Source: Ophiura sarsii (lineage: Eukaryota; Echinodermata; Ophiuroidea; Amphilepidida; Ophiuridae). Taken from it: a stretch of DNA of 64,000 nucleotides. This document shows positions 23,361 to 36,150 of this stretch, piece by piece (position 1 is the stretch's first letter; each line of letters begins with the position of its first letter). Location of the stretch: positions 69,256,682 through 69,320,681 of the forward strand of contig CM069453.1 of NCBI GenBank assembly GCA_035610835.1, read 5' to 3'. The notes under the pieces were generated by a model. The model saw only the letters and a list, made by a program, of their open reading frames with translations, was not told the origin of the DNA and did no database searches. The position numbers were made by a program, and so were the translations under genes.

Positions 23361-23870
23361 TATTGATGAAATTAGCAGAGTAAGTAGAAAATGTGTTCCC
23401 CATTATATTACAGGCATGAGACTTGGACTGCAATGTTGTGTTCATTTATTTATTTATTTTACAAACACGGTTTGCTTTGTGATCACCATTTTATAACAGT
23501 CTAACTTTCACAGTTATGAATATTTCTGCCATAAAACTATTTTATCACTATTTGCCTTATTTAGTCCTCTTTCTAACCATATGATTTATATGATCTAAAT
23601 CAAAGACTATCAGGTATAAGCATAATGTAAAGAGGCCACAGCCAGTTCAGCGACCAGTCATTGGTGCACACATAAATTCAATGGGTCGAATGGCTTTCCG
23701 TGAACCAACTCGAAACCAAAATTGTAGTACAGACCTGATGATTTGATTTGATTTGATTTGATTTATTTCGGTATCTCTACATATATATAACAATGACAAT
23801 CTTACTATCAATCTGGAAACGGGGTGTGTTTGTGTGTTTGTTATACATACACCCCTACATATACATTTAT
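23361..23870. other. No gene; (ATTTG)n microsatellite
   Basis: A pentanucleotide run (gatttgatttgatttgattt) lies near 23728-23765. Otherwise I see nothing. Confidence 0.6.
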
Positions 23871-23874
23871 ACAT

Positions 23875-24181
23875 ACATACATTATTGGTATTTATATAGC
23901 GCTGCTACATCAAGATCGTAGCGCTTTATGACAAAACAAAACTAAGCATACTCAACAAAACAAAACTAATTACTGTACAAATGGGTTTTAAGAGCTTTTT
24001 TAAAAATGGCTACAGATGGAGACTCTCTGATGTGAATTGGGAGGTCATTCCAGATGGAGGGGGCAGTGTAATAAAATGTCCTACGTTCAGCAGACTGTAG
24101 GAGCTTGGTGGTTTTATGAACAGTTAGACGGGTGGTGTCTGATGCTGATGTTATCCTTATTTCTCCGTTAGTTGTGATCAA
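23875..24181 (-). pseudogene. LINE 3' fragment, second family
   Basis: The minus-strand frame 24181-23966 encodes a typical LINE ORF2 end: RRTFYYTAPSIWNDLP, then IHIRESPSVAIFKKALK and THLYSN. The untranslated tail on the minus strand ends with agcgctatataaataccaat and then an alternating-repeat region, as in many CR1/L2 elements. It is severely 5'-truncated. Confidence 0.85.
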
Positions 24182-25056
24182 AGTGGCGCCTAATTTGAAA
24201 GATAGAGGAAATAACAGGAAGGGTGTTAAAGTTTATTTCAGTGAATTTGGTTAACAATTGGCTCCAAAAACAGCAAAAAACCTCTCAGATTTGGCTCATA
24301 AATGCCACTAGAATTAACATTGTGCGTTGCGTGCATGTAGTGCGCAAGGGCTCATTGCCGCGGCACATGCACTCCTACACATGGCGCAGAAGCCACACGG
24401 GAAATGGTTATAGGCCGTTGGTAGGGTATTTGGTGTCATGTTGGGGGTGTGGGGGGGGGGGGGGGGGGGTTAAAACACGGGAAATGGTTTAGGATAGGCC
24501 TAGGGTTATAATGATACAAGTAGCGTTTTGCGGGGGTTAATGAAGCAACCTGATTTATTTACTTTAAGTTGGTGCCAAACAATCTAATGGACCGAGGGTT
24601 AATGAAGAAGCCACGGGAAATGGTTTAAGGATGGTTGTGATGATAATCAACCTGGTTTGGGTGTGTGTATGGAGGGGGGGGGGGTAAACCACGGGAAATG
24701 TTTTAGGATAGGGTTAAGAGTTAATGAAGTATAGCCACGGGAAATGGTTAGGAGGGTTATGATTATAAATCCACCTGGTTGGTGTAGTTGCAGGGGAGGG
24801 GGGGGGGGCGGTTGTAGGGGGTTTATGTGGTTTTAAAAGTACGGAGCTAGGTTAACTTGATGCGGTTTGAGAGGAAGGGGTTAATAAAGTAGCCACGGTA
24901 AATGGTTAGGAGGTATATGGTTATAAATCAACCTAATTGGGGTGGGGTGTAGGGGGTTTATATTGCCTTTAGGAGGTATATGGTTATAAATCAACCTGGT
25001 TTGGGGGGTTCTAGGGGGTTATGTGGTTTCACAGGTAGGTAATGTGGCATAACCAT
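24182..25056. repeat. Degenerate G-rich tandem repeats
   Basis: From about 24395 a motif of the type ccacgggaaatggtttagga, then gttataaatcaacctggttt and a G-rich run, recurs roughly every 90-130 bp to about 25030 (near 24398, 24475, 24613, 24693, 24737 and 24893). G-runs occur near 24451-24468, 24674-24684 and 24797-24808. No gene was seen. Confidence 0.75.
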
Positions 25057-26498
25057 CTAGCGGGGACCCGAGCGTAGCGAGGGTACGCCGCTAGTGATAA
25101 TAAATATAAAGAATGTTAAGCTACACTTAAAATTACAAAACCACACAAAATTGGGGGAAATACAAGCAGGATAACCCTTTAAGCCCGATGGCTTATTTCC
25201 GAAGGGGTCATAAGGAAAATAAAAAACCCTACAAATAACATCAAGAGACACAACAGGTACATCAACAGACACTGTATACATATTTAAAATTAATACTAAA
25301 TATTAAAATATTTTAAACTATTAACAATTGATTTGGTTAAGATGATGCCTTTTTACAGATTTCTTAAAAATTGCCTTAGAAGAAATATATTTGATTGCAC
25401 ATTGTAAGCTAGCCCAATCCTTAATGGCATTATAATAAAAAGAGCCAGAAATGGTGGTGGTGGATTTGGGAACTTGGAAATTTTGCACACTGTTTCTAGT
25501 ACTGTGTTGATGCACACTTGAAATTCTTAAATGAGACCTAAGATATTCTGGACCAACTTCATTAAAAATATCAAAAACATGGTTTAACCTGAGTTGTTTA
25601 GTTCTGTTGTGGATATTCAGAAAATGAACGTCCCTGCCCGCTTCCTTTTTGGCTGCCGCCTCCTATTTTTTACTATTTTCTATTTACAAAAACAAAAAAA
25701 GAAAAGAAAAAAAAAGGTTTTTATTTTTATTTTTTAAATCGCCAATTATTTTATCCTTACGAATTGCTGTATCATTTCATAGCATGTTCATGCCATGCAT
25801 GACACGGAAGTATTGACATGGCTTCTCAAATAGTACCATGGGGACCAAATACATGTACATCCTTTCGATCATTGATGTTTTGTTCCTCATTCAACCTGAA
25901 AACATAAAGAAACAATGTGTACTTAGCTCTATAATAAGTAAACCTTTTCATATTTGTATTCCTCTGGCAATTAGAGTGGGAAATCCTGTTTAGGAGTGTC
26001 CGCAACACAGTCAGTTGGTCACTATCGACTTGGCGGTCATCTTGAAATAAAATAGCAAAAATGGGAAAATAGTAAATAGTAAGACCCTCCCTCCTCCTTT
26101 TTTCAAAAGTCCGGACGGGAAACATGTATTTTTTTTACTATGCCTAACCTTGTTTTGAGCAACTTGCAAGCTTTTGCTCATCTGCTTTTGGATACCCCAA
26201 CATACCAAGATGAAATAGAATAATCGAACAAACAAAGAACAAGAGCTGTACACAATATTTTCTTGATATTTTGATCCAGAAACTTAGCCTGTCTGTATAA
26301 AAACTTTAGTCTAAAATTAACTTTTTTGATGATACTAAGAGCCATTTCTTCACCATTCAAAAATGGATCGATGGTGAGACCTAAGTATTTGACAGAAGGG
26401 GTAGCATGAATTGTTTGCCCCTCACACTCGATGGTAAACTCTTGCCAGTTCTTCAACTTACGTTTTGTGCCAAAAAGAATGAGTTCCGTTTTACCCAT
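25057..26498 (-). pseudogene. LINE ORF2 3' portion, split by an insertion
   Basis: The minus-strand frame 26498-26178 reads MGKTELILFGTKRKL, TPSVKYLGLTIDP, IIKKVNFRLKFLYRQ and DYSISSWYVG, a CR1/Jockey-type RT C-terminal region, and ends near LQVAQNKV at about 26150. The same protein resumes near 25622 with TKQLRLNHVFDIFNEVGPEY and continues through SVHQHSTRNS to IFKKSVKRHHLNQINC at 25324. About 500 bp of unrelated sequence (roughly 25623-26130) interrupt it. The tail around 25057-25230 (gaaataagccatcgggctta read on the minus strand) is the 3' untranslated part. Confidence 0.8.
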
Positions 26499-26568
26499 GT
26501 GGAGAGATGATTGTATATTATTTGACGGCAGGATAGTTTGACCAATCAGAATGTATCTTATTTCGGAG

Positions 26569-26664
26569 TAATTCTGTTATACCCTTCACAGAGGTATTCA
26601 TAGTGCATGATTTTTAAGAACGACGCATACTACCGATGTAGGTGTGTAGGGTATAACAGAATTA
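26569..26664. mobile_element. 96-bp MITE with TAATTCTGTTATACCC ends
   Basis: The left TAATTCTGTTATACCC is the exact inverse of the right GGGTATAACAGAATTA. A same-length copy is at 58928-59023 and a left-truncated one ends at 58439. The interior is well conserved between copies (ttaagaacgacgcatactac). Confidence 0.88.
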
Positions 26665-26850
26665 TGCCCTTATTTCTTTGAGAGACAACTGCATCCTTTT
26701 CCTGCGGCTGTGCACATATGTAAATTGAGTGCCTAGGTTAAAACGCTCACCCAGGACAAATGATTAATGCGGTTGACTTTATTTTTTCACACTCAGTTAC
26801 TAATAAGCACATATTTCTTACCATGTTTGAAAAGTTCAAAATCTCAGCCT

Positions 26851-26905
26851 GGTTTTGAAAACAAGATGACTTCTTTCCACTATTGCAGGTTTTTTTACTC
26901 ACACT
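26851..26905. mobile_element. Solo right end of the CAGGGTGAGT foldback family
   Basis: ggttttgaaaacaag, then ccactattgcag and ttttactcacactg match the right arm of the 12778-14060 element near 13999-14060. No left end is nearby, so this is a truncated remnant. Confidence 0.75.
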
Positions 26906-28394
26906 GTATACATAGTCATTAAAAACAAAATTAAACTCTTTTTTTGCAAAGGAAAGATGTTTCTTAAAATGATTTTAATACAATAAATAAAGACGGGTTC
27001 TAGGAAGGATATGCAAATGACAGTTATACGGTTTACCTGGATTCTGAAGCATAACAAACATGACAATGAGAAGCTCTGGGATTTTTAAATGGAATTAGGA
27101 TTCAAGGGCAAATTGAAAATGTTATCGCATAAAATTGTTTTTAAATGCACTGTAGCTCGACAATAATCATTTTTCATAGAATCTTCAATGTTTGTGTTTC
27201 AATTTTTTTGAAGAATGGCTCGTTAATGAACGAAATGCCACTATGGTCATCCCTAATTATTCTCACTCTTTTAGCTCCTTGAGAGCACATGGTTTCCTCA
27301 CAGTGAGTTTGGGGGCCTTCAAATTTTGTCTCGGCCTGAAAGGTAAATCCAGCCTTGCTGCTGATCGATAACCTTCATAACTCAAATACCAACCACTTAT
27401 ATTTTTCAGATCCAGGAATCCGTCCCAGTACAATTGCGGGGACATTTTGGAACCAAGGTAACTTACGCATTTTGATATTAAATCATCAAATCATTTTAAT
27501 TTCTTATAGAATTGTAATGAAATATTTTTATTTATTTATTCTAAAATTTTGAGTGGTGAAATTTATTTTCAAATAATAATTTCTAGCACTGTTATTTATG
27601 TTATGGTTCTCTTATGTACTAGCACAGAATGCTATGCAAATGACAGAAGCATATCAAACTTGATAATAAGTTGTCACTGTGGGACTTTTTTAAGGGGATC
27701 AGCATTCATGAGGCTGTTCATAGAGCAACATGATCACATACAAACTTTTAAACTGTGCTTTCTTTGAACAAAATCAATAGGGGACTCTGATAACCAAATA
27801 AAAGTTGGAATAGAACAATTGAAATGACAAAACAAAGGTAAACTAGAGCGGTTCTCGGCTTTCGCGGTTCTCGGGTTTGGCGGTTGGTGGATTTGAATGG
27901 TAAAATGATTTTGGACAAAACCTAGCTGGGTTGTGTGGGTTTGGTGTAGTGTATAGTGGTATATGTTGAAGTCAACTTATTTTGTTCTGCCTGTTGACAT
28001 ATTTTTTGGAAGATATACGAATATATGCGGCACTACAAGTAGGCTTCATAAATGTGAAAGAGCTATATGTATAGGATTAATGTCTTTAAGTATTTGTATT
28101 TGAAGAATGGAAGAACCTGAATATTACATATCAATAGTATTATATTAGGGCCTCTTAATGGATGGCCGACTGAAGATAGTGGTGTTACATTTTAAAAAGG
28201 ATGGTATATTTACCTGTTATGTGGACGATTTATTCATCTCCTAAGCTGGCGGCGTACACAATTGTGTGATGGTTGGTATTGATGATGGGCATTTGGAATA
28301 ACACTATGTCTGTGGTGAACCCTGATTTACACCACGGACGAAGTGGTACTCCAGTGGACCGTCATTGTGATATAGTCCACTCTTCTACTCCTAT
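26906..28394. other. Intron sequence, little seen
   Basis: Apart from a tentative 48-bp exon at 27410-27457 I see no feature. The frames at 27355-27552 and 27549-27767 have no recognisable domain. Confidence 0.5.
27410..27457 (+). CDS. Tentative 48-bp exon in the long intron
   Basis: A good acceptor (ttatatttttcag) precedes 27410 and a good donor (AAG then GTAACT) follows 27457. The length is a multiple of three, and in phase 1 it is open, encoding PGIRPSTIAGTFWNQ. It would slip between exon 3 and the Death exon without changing their frame, so it could be a cassette exon. There is no homology support and 48-bp chance open segments are common. Confidence 0.25.
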
Positions 28395-28864
28395 TTACAG
28401 ATGACAGTTGACCCAGTAGAATTCTGGACACTGGCGTATTTGTCTTGTCCGGCATTTACATCACCATCTATACAGTAGTCTTGTATGTCACTGCCATCGT
28501 TTATGCCACTCCTGTTGACTATTGGTAGATGCCACTTAAACGATATGTTCCATGCACACTCTGCTCACCCAGTAGAAGTCTGGACACTGGCGTATTCATC
28601 TTATCTGCCATTTACATCACCATCTATACAGTAGTCTGAATAGTCTTGAATGTCACTGCCATCGGTGTATGTCACTCCTGTTGACTATTGGTAGATGTCA
28701 CTTTTGCAATGTGTTCCATGTACACTCTGCTCACCCAGTAGAAGTCTGGACACTGGCGTATTCGTCTTATCTGCCATTTACATCACCATCTATATATACA
28801 GTAGTCTGTCAACAAGAAACCCAACAACCACACCCATTATGTCAACAAGAAATCTAATCATCCT

Positions 28865-29713
28865 ATGAATGTTATCAACACCATACCTGCATCTGTCAAC
28901 CAAAGACTTTCGAATATATCAAGTGATGAAAACCAATTCAATGCCACTAAATCCCCCTACCAAGAAGCCCTTAATGCCGCTGGACACGAACATGCACTCA
29001 AATTTGATGCCACCCTCAACAGCTCTTCTAACACACGCAAACGCAGTCGTAACATCATATGGTTCAATCCCCCGTTCAGTAAACATGTGTCTACTAATGT
29101 TGGCAGAAAGCTCCTGCACCTCATAGACAAACATTTTCCAAAGGGGAATCCTCTAAACAAAATCTTTAACCGGAACAATGTTAAAGTTAGTTATAGCTGC
29201 ATGGACAACATGAGCAAAATCATCAACTCACACAATAAATCTGTCCTCCGTGAACCCACCCCAACCCCAAACAAAACTTGCAACTGCAGGAAACCCCAAG
29301 ACTGCCCCCTTGCTGGTAATTGTCAGACTAAATCCGTGATTTACCAGGCAACAGTCACCACCACTACAGACCAAGACTCCAAATTGTACATTGGATTATG
29401 TGACACTACATTCAAAAAAAGGTGGGACAATCACAAATCATCATTCAAACTGGACCACAAAAGGAAGCAAACTGCACTCAGCAAACATGTTTGGAAACTC
29501 AAGGACAACAACATGGATTTCAACATTACATGGTCAATCCTCAAACATTCAAATTCCTATTCTAATGTCTCCAAACGCTGCCAACTATGCCTGTGGGAAA
29601 AGTATTTCATCATTACCGCGGACAAATCGATAACTCTAAACACTAAATCCGAACTAATCAGTAAATGTCGCCATGCCAACAAGTTCCTACTTAAGAACAT
29701 TGATGCCTCATAA
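28865..29713 (+). CDS. Penelope-like RT C-terminus with zinc finger and GIY-YIG endonuclease
   Basis: The frame is open from the left insertion border; the first ATG is at 28865, an arbitrary start because the copy is truncated. Near residues 65-120 is the conserved region before the endonuclease (IIWFNPPFSKHVSTN, LIDKHFPKGNPLNKIFNRN, KVSYSCMDNM). A Cys-rich finger follows (CNCRKPQDCPLAGNC, about 139-153). The GIY-YIG-type nuclease has SVIYQATV, then LYIGLCDTTFKKRWDNHKSSF, LSKHVWKLKD and CQLCLWEKY, ending ELISKCRHANKFLL. GIY-YIG enzymes nick the target DNA for Penelope-like elements. No stop or frameshift interrupts the 282 residues, so the copy is fairly recent. Mobility of this copy is impossible without its RT core. 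Confidence 0.9.
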   Translation: MNVINTIPASVNQRLSNISSDENQFNATKSPYQEALNAAGHEHALKFDATLNSSSNTRKRSRNIIWFNPPFSKHVSTNVGRKLLHLIDKHFPKGNPLNKIFNRNNVKVSYSCMDNMSKIINSHNKSVLREPTPTPNKTCNCRKPQDCPLAGNCQTKSVIYQATVTTTTDQDSKLYIGLCDTTFKKRWDNHKSSFKLDHKRKQTALSKHVWKLKDNNMDFNITWSILKHSNSYSNVSKRCQLCLWEKYFIITADKSITLNTKSELISKCRHANKFLLKNIDAS

Positions 29714-29926
29714 TACCCAATCTACCTGTCTTCCACCCCCATTGATTATGTAGTTAATTGTATGTATTATGCTTTGTCATGACTTCCCTCTTGAGTGCTT
29801 TAATCCATGCACTTATCTATTACACTCAGTTGACTCACAATTGATCATATTTTGTAACACTTTGCTTTGTGTGCATCCATCCATGTCTCTTGATATACCT
29901 AATCTTTTTCTATAGTAAGTCTCTCA

Positions 29927-29966
29927 TTCACCTGATGAGCCCTTGGGCGAAACAGACTGTTGTGAA
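29927..29966 (+). ncRNA. Hammerhead ribozyme, type I-like, of the Penelope-like element
   Basis: The core CTGATGA (29932-29938) is followed by a GCC-cttg-GGC stem II (29939-29948) and GAAA (29949-29952). Stem III pairs A-C-A (29952-29954) with T-G-T (29958-29960) around loop GAC, position 17 is T (29961), and stem I pairs TTCAC (29927-29931) with GTGAA (29962-29966). All catalytic-core bases of the consensus are present. Cleavage is predicted between 29961 and 29962. Hammerheads are established components of Penelope-like elements; activity here is inferred. Confidence 0.85.
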
Positions 29967-32601
29967 ATAAATATGGAGTAAATTTATTTGTATTCTTCTT
30001 CCCCGTATATACAGTTGTCTGAATAGTCTTGAATGTCACTGCCATCGGTGTATGTCACTCCTGTTGACTATTGGTAGATGTCACTTATGCAATGTGTTCC
30101 ATGTACACCCTGCTCACTCAGTAGAAGTATGGACACTGGCATATTTGTCTTGTTCACCATCTATGCAGTTGTCTTGTGTGTCACTGCCATCGTTTATCCA
30201 CCTATTGGCAGATGCCACTTATGCGATGTGTTTCATACACTGGCGTATATGCTTGTCCTCACCATATTTGTCTTGTCCGCCATTTACATCACCATTTCTA
30301 CAGTAGTCTTGAATGTGACTGCCATCATTTTATGCCACTCCTGTTGATTATTGGTAGATGCCACTTATGCGATGTGTTCCATGCACACCCTGCTCACCCA
30401 GTAGAAGTCTGGAGACTGCCATATTTGTCTTGTCCGCCACTTACTTCACCATCTATTCAGTAGTCTGAATAGTCTTGTATGTCACTGCCATCGTTGTATG
30501 CCACTCCTGTTGACTACGAGATGCCACTTATGCGATGTGTTCCATGCACACCCTGCTCACCCAGTAGAAGTCTGGACACTGGCATATATGTCTTGTCCGC
30601 AATTTACATCACCATCTTAGAGTAGTCTTAATAGTCTTGTATGTCACTGCCATCGTTTATACCAGTCCTATTGACTTTTGGTAGATGCCACTTATGCGAT
30701 GTGTTCCATGCACACTCTGCTCACCCAATATAAGTCTGGAGACTGGCATATTTGTCTTGTCCGTCATTTACATCGCCATCTATACAGTAGTCTGAATTGT
30801 CTTGTATGTAACTTCCATCGTTTATGCCACTCCTATTGACTATTGGTTGATGCCACTTATGTGATGTGTTCCATGCACACCCTGCTCACCCAGTAGAAGT
30901 CTGGACACTGGCATATTTGTCTTGTTCGCCATTTTTATCACCGTCTATGCAGTTGTCTTGTGTGTCACTGCCATCGTTTATGCCACTCCTGTTGACTATT
31001 GGTAGATGCACACCCTGCTCACCCAGTAGAAGTCTGGACACTGGCATATTAGTCTTGTCCGCCATTTACATCACCATCTATACAGTTGTATTGTATGTCA
31101 TTGCCATCGTTGTATGCCACTCCTGTTGACTATTGGTAGATGCCACTTATGCGATGTGTTCCATGCCCACCCTGCTAACCCAGTAGAAGTCTGGACACTG
31201 GCATATTAGTCTTGTCCGCCATTTACATCACCATCTATACAGTTGTATTGTATGTCATTGCCATCGTTGTATGCCACTCCTGTTGACTATTGGTAGATGC
31301 CACTTATGCGATGTGTTCCATACCCACCCTGCTAACCCAGTAGAAGTCTGGACACTGGCATATTAGTCTTGTCCGCCATTTACATCACCATCTATACAGT
31401 TGTATTGTATGTCACTGCCGTCGTTGTATGCCACTCCTGTTGACTATTGGTAGATGCCACTTATGCGATGGGTTTCATGCACCCTGCTAACCCAGTAGAA
31501 CTCTGGACACTGGCATATTTGTGTTGTCCGCCATTTACATCACCATCTATACAGTTGTATTGTATGTCACTGCCATCGTTGTATGCCACTCCTGTTGACT
31601 ATTGGTAGATGTCACTTATGCGATGTGTTCCATGCACACCTTGCTCACCCAGTAGAAGTCTGGACACTGGCATATTTGTCTTGTCCGCCAATTACATCAC
31701 CATCTAAACGGTAGTCTGAATAGTCTTGTATGTCACTGCCATCGTTTATGCCACTCCTATTGACTATTGGTATATGCCACTTATGCGATGTGTTTCATGC
31801 ACACCCTGCTCACCCAGTAGAAGTCTTGACACTGGCATATGTCTTGTGTGCCATTTACATCACCATCTATACAGTAGTTGAAATAGTTTCGTATGCCATT
31901 GCCATCATTGTATGCCACTCCTGTTGACTATTGGTAGATACCACCTATGTGATGCGTTCCATGCACACACCCTGCTCACCCAGTAGAAGTCTGGACACTG
32001 GCATATATGTCTTGTCCGCAATTTACATCACCATCTAAACAGTAGTCTAAATAGTCATGTGTGTCACTGCCATCGTTTATACCACTCCTGTTGACTATTG
32101 GTAGATGCCACTTATGCGATGTGTTCCATGCACACCCTGCTAACCCAGTAGAAGTCTGGACACTGGCATATTAGTCTTGTCCGCCATTTACATCACCATC
32201 TATACAGTTGTATTGTATGTCACTGCCGTCGTTGTATGCCACTCCTGTTGACTATTGGTAGATGCCACTTATGCGATGTGTTCCATGCACACCCTGCTCA
32301 CCCAGTAGAAGTCTGGACACTGGCATATTTGTCTTGTCCGCCATTTACATCACCATCTATACAGTTGTATTGTATGTCACTGCCATCGTTGTATGCCACT
32401 CCTGTTGACTATTGGTAGATGCCACTTATGCGATGTGTGCCATGCACACCCTGCTCACCCAGTAGAAGTCTGGACACTGGCATATTAGTCTTGTCCGCCA
32501 TTTACATCACCATCTATACAGTTGTATTGTATGTCATTGCCATCGTTGTATGCCACTCCTGTTGACTATTGGTAGATGCCACTTATGCGATGTGTTCCAT
32601 G

Positions 32602-32987
32602 CCCGGGGGGGGTACTCGGATTTGGTTTGGTCGGGGGTGTGCCGCTGGAGATTCAAAACCCATACCCATTGTTAGGGGTGATTTTGGAAAAATCGGTACC
32701 CATTTTTAGGGGTTTTGCTTCATTTTAGACCAAATTTTCGGGGAAATAGACCTAATTTTTGCAAATTTTTGCGAAAATAGACCTCATTTTGGCAAATTTT
32801 CGCGAAAATAGACAAAAATTTCGCGAAAATAGACCCATTTGTAAAAAGTGACCCCATTATTAGGGATTTCCAGCACAAAATCATACCCCATGTTTAGGGA
32901 TTTGTGCCCAAAAAGCTACCCATTAGAGCGGCACATCCCCGTATACCGTCTTAGGCGAGTACCCCCCCCCCCCCCCCCCCCCCCGGG
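32602..32987. mobile_element. G-run/C-run-ended MITE, 386 bp, in satellite
   Basis: It starts CCCGGGGGGGGGTACTCG and ends CGAGTAC, a C-run of about 33 bases, then GGGG. A second inverted motif, GTGTGCCGC at the left against GCGGCACATCCCC at the right, lies just inside. GTTCCATG flanks both sides (32594-32601 and 32988-32995). The 8-bp length is the best reading, though G/C at the junctions leaves 7-10 bp possible. The interior has near-repeats such as ttcgcgaaaatagac. There is no gene. Confidence 0.88.
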
Positions 32988-35900
32988 GTTCCATGCCCAC
33001 CCTGCTAACCCAGTAGAAGTCTGGACACTGGCATATTAGTCTTGTCCGCCATTTACATCACCATCTATACAGTTGTATTGTATGTCATTGCCATCGTTGT
33101 ATGCCACTCCTGTTGACTATTGGTAGATGCCACTTATGCGATGTGTTCCATACCCACCCTGCTAACCCAGTAGAAGTCTGGACACTGGCATATTAGTCTT
33201 GTCCGCCATTTACATCACCATCTATACAGTTGTATTGTATGTCACTGCCGTCGTTGTATGCCACTCCTGTTGACTATTGGTAGATGCCACTTATGCGATG
33301 GGTTCCATGCACCCTGCTAACCCAGTAGAACTCTGGACACTGGCATATTTGTGTTGTCCGCCATTTACATCACCATCTATACAGTTGTATTGTATGTCAC
33401 TGCCATCGTTGTATGCCACTCCTGTTGACTATTGGTAGATGCCACTTATGCGATGTGTTCCATGCACACCTTGCTCACCCAGTAGAAGTCTGGACACTGG
33501 CATATTTGTCTTGTCCGCCAATTACATCACCATCTAAACGGTAGTCTGAATAGTCTTGTATGTCACTGCCATCGTTTATGCCACTCCTATTGACTATTGG
33601 TATATGCCACTTATGCGATGTGTTTCATGCACACCCTGCTCACCCAGTAGAAGTCTTGACACTGGCATATGTCTTGTGTGCCATTTACATCACCATCTAT
33701 ACAGTAGTTGAAATAGTTTCGTATGCCATTGCCATCATTGTATGCCACTCCTGTTGACTATTGGTAGATACCACCTATGTGATGCGTTCCATGCACACAC
33801 CCTGCTCACCCAGTAGAAGTCTGGACACTGGCATATATGTCTTGTCCGCAATTTACATCACCATCTATACAGTAGTCTAAATAGTCATGTGTGTCACTGC
33901 CATCGTTTATACCACTCCTGTTGACTATTGGTAGATGCCGTTATGCGATGTGTTCCATGCACACCCTGCTCACCCAGTAGAAGTCTGGACACTGGCATAT
34001 ATGTCTTGTCCGCAATTTACATCACCATCTTAGAGTAGTCTTAATAGTCTTGTATGTCACTGCCATCGTTTATACCACTCCTATTGACTTTTGGTACATG
34101 CCACTTATGCGATGTGTTCCATGCACACTCTGCTCACCCAATATAAGTCTGGAGACTGGCATATTTGTCTTGTCCGTCATTTACATCGCCATCTATACAG
34201 TAGTCTGAATTGTCTTGTATGTCACTGCCATCGTTTATACCACTCCTATTGACTTTTGGTAGATGCCACTTATGCGATGTGTTCCATGCACACTCTGCTC
34301 ACCCAATATAAGTCTGGAGACTGGCATATTTGTCTTGTCCGCCATTTACATCACCATCTATACAGTAGTCTAAATAGTCATGTGTGTCACTGCCATCGTT
34401 TATACCACTCCTGTTGACTATTGGTAGATGCCACTTATGCGATGTGTTCCATGCACACCCTGCTAACCCAGTAGAAGTCTGGACACTGGCATATTAGTAT
34501 TGTCCGCCATTTACATCACCATCTATACAGTTGTATTGTATGTCACTGCCGTCGTTGTATGCCACTCCTGTTGACTATTGGTAGATGCCACTTATGCGAT
34601 GGGTTCCATGCACACCCTGCTCACCCAGTAGAAGTCTGGACACTGGCATATTTGTCTTGTCCGCCATTTACATCACCATCTATACAGTTGTATTGTATGT
34701 CACTGCCATCGTTGTATGCCACTCCTGTTGACTATTGGTAGATGCCACTTATGCGATGTGTGCCATGCACACCCTGCTCACCCAGTAGTAGTCTGGAGAC
34801 TGGCATATTTGTCTTGTCCGCCATTTACATCACCATTTATACAGTTGTATTGTATGTCACTGCCATCGTTGTATGCCACTCCTGTTGACTATTGGTAGAT
34901 GCTACTTATGCGATGTGTTCCGTGCACACCCTGCTCACCCAGTAGAAGTCTGGACACGGGCATGTTTGTCTTGTCCGCCACTAGCATCGCCATCTATACA
35001 GTAGTCTGAATAGTCTTGTATGTCACTGCCATCGTTTATACCACTCCTGTTGACTATTGGTAGATGCCGTTATGCGATGTGTTCCATGCACACCCTGCTC
35101 ACCCAGTAGAAGTCTGGACACTGGCATATATGTCTTGTCCGCAATTTACATCACCATCTTAGAGTAGTCTTAATAGTCTTGTATGTCACTGCCATCGTTT
35201 ATACCACTCCTATTGACTTTTGGTACATGCCACTTATGCGATGTGTTCCATGCACACTCTGCTCACCCAATATAAGTCTGGAGACTGGCATATTTGTCTT
35301 GTCCGTCATTTACATCGCCATCTATACAGTAGTCTGAATTGTCTTGTATGTCACTGCCATCGTTTATACCACTCCTATTGACTTTTGGTAGATGCCACTT
35401 ATGCGATGTGTTCCATGCACACTCTGCTCACCCAATATAAGTCTGGAGACTGGCATATTTGTCTTGTCCGCCATTTACATCACCATCTATACAGTTGTAT
35501 TGTATGTCACTGCCATCGTTTATACCACTCCTGTTGACTATTGGTAGATGCCACTTATGCGATGTGTTCCATGCACACCCTGCTAACCCAGTAGAAGTCT
35601 GGACACTGGCATATTAGTATTGTCCGCCATTTACATCACCATCTATACAGTTGTATTGTATGTCACTGCCGTCGTTGTATGCCACTCCTGTTGACTATTG
35701 GTAGATGCCACTTATGCGATGGGTTCCATGCACCCTGCTAACCCAGTAGAAGTCTGGACGCTGGCATATTTGTCTTGTCCGCCATTTACATCACCATCTA
35801 TACAGTTGTATTGTATGTCACTGCCATCGTTGAATGCCACTCCTGTTGACTATTGGTAGATGCCACTTATGCGATGTGTTCCATGCACACTCTGCTCACC

Positions 35901-36150
35901 TAATAGAAGTCTGGACACTGGCATATTTGTCTTGTCCGCCATTTTTATCACCATTTATACAGTTGTCTTGTATGTCACTGCCATCGTTTATGCCACTCCT
36001 GTTGACTATTGGTAGATGCACACCCTGCTCACCCAGTAGAAGTCTGGACACTGGCATATTTGTCTTGTCTGCCATTTACATCACCATCTATACAGTAGTC
36101 TGAATAGTCGTGTATGTCACTGCCATCGTTTATACCACTCCTGTTGACTA

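Larger units (their letters stand above)
28809..30005 (+). mobile_element. 5'-truncated Penelope-like element, 1197 bp
   Basis: The insertion interrupts the satellite. The left flank tatatacagtagtctg (28793-28808) is repeated as tatatacagttgtctg (30006-30021), a 16-bp target duplication with one mismatch. The copy is open from its left edge into the endonuclease frame and carries a hammerhead ribozyme motif near its right end. The reverse-transcriptase core is absent. The sense of transcription is the same as that of the satellite as written. Confidence 0.88.

Noticed and set aside
25826..26125. Host exon in the sequence that splits a LINE (minus strand, DDRQVDSDQLTVLRTLLNRI)
   Set aside because: It has a fair acceptor-like context but no domain, and its neighbours are repeat DNA. 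There is not enough to call a gene.
30052..36103. Many repeated open frames of about 60-95 residues (MPLLLTIGRCHLCD type)
   Set aside because: They come from a satellite unit of about 157 bp, not a multiple of three, so the frame breaks at each unit. There are no splice sites or recognisable domains.
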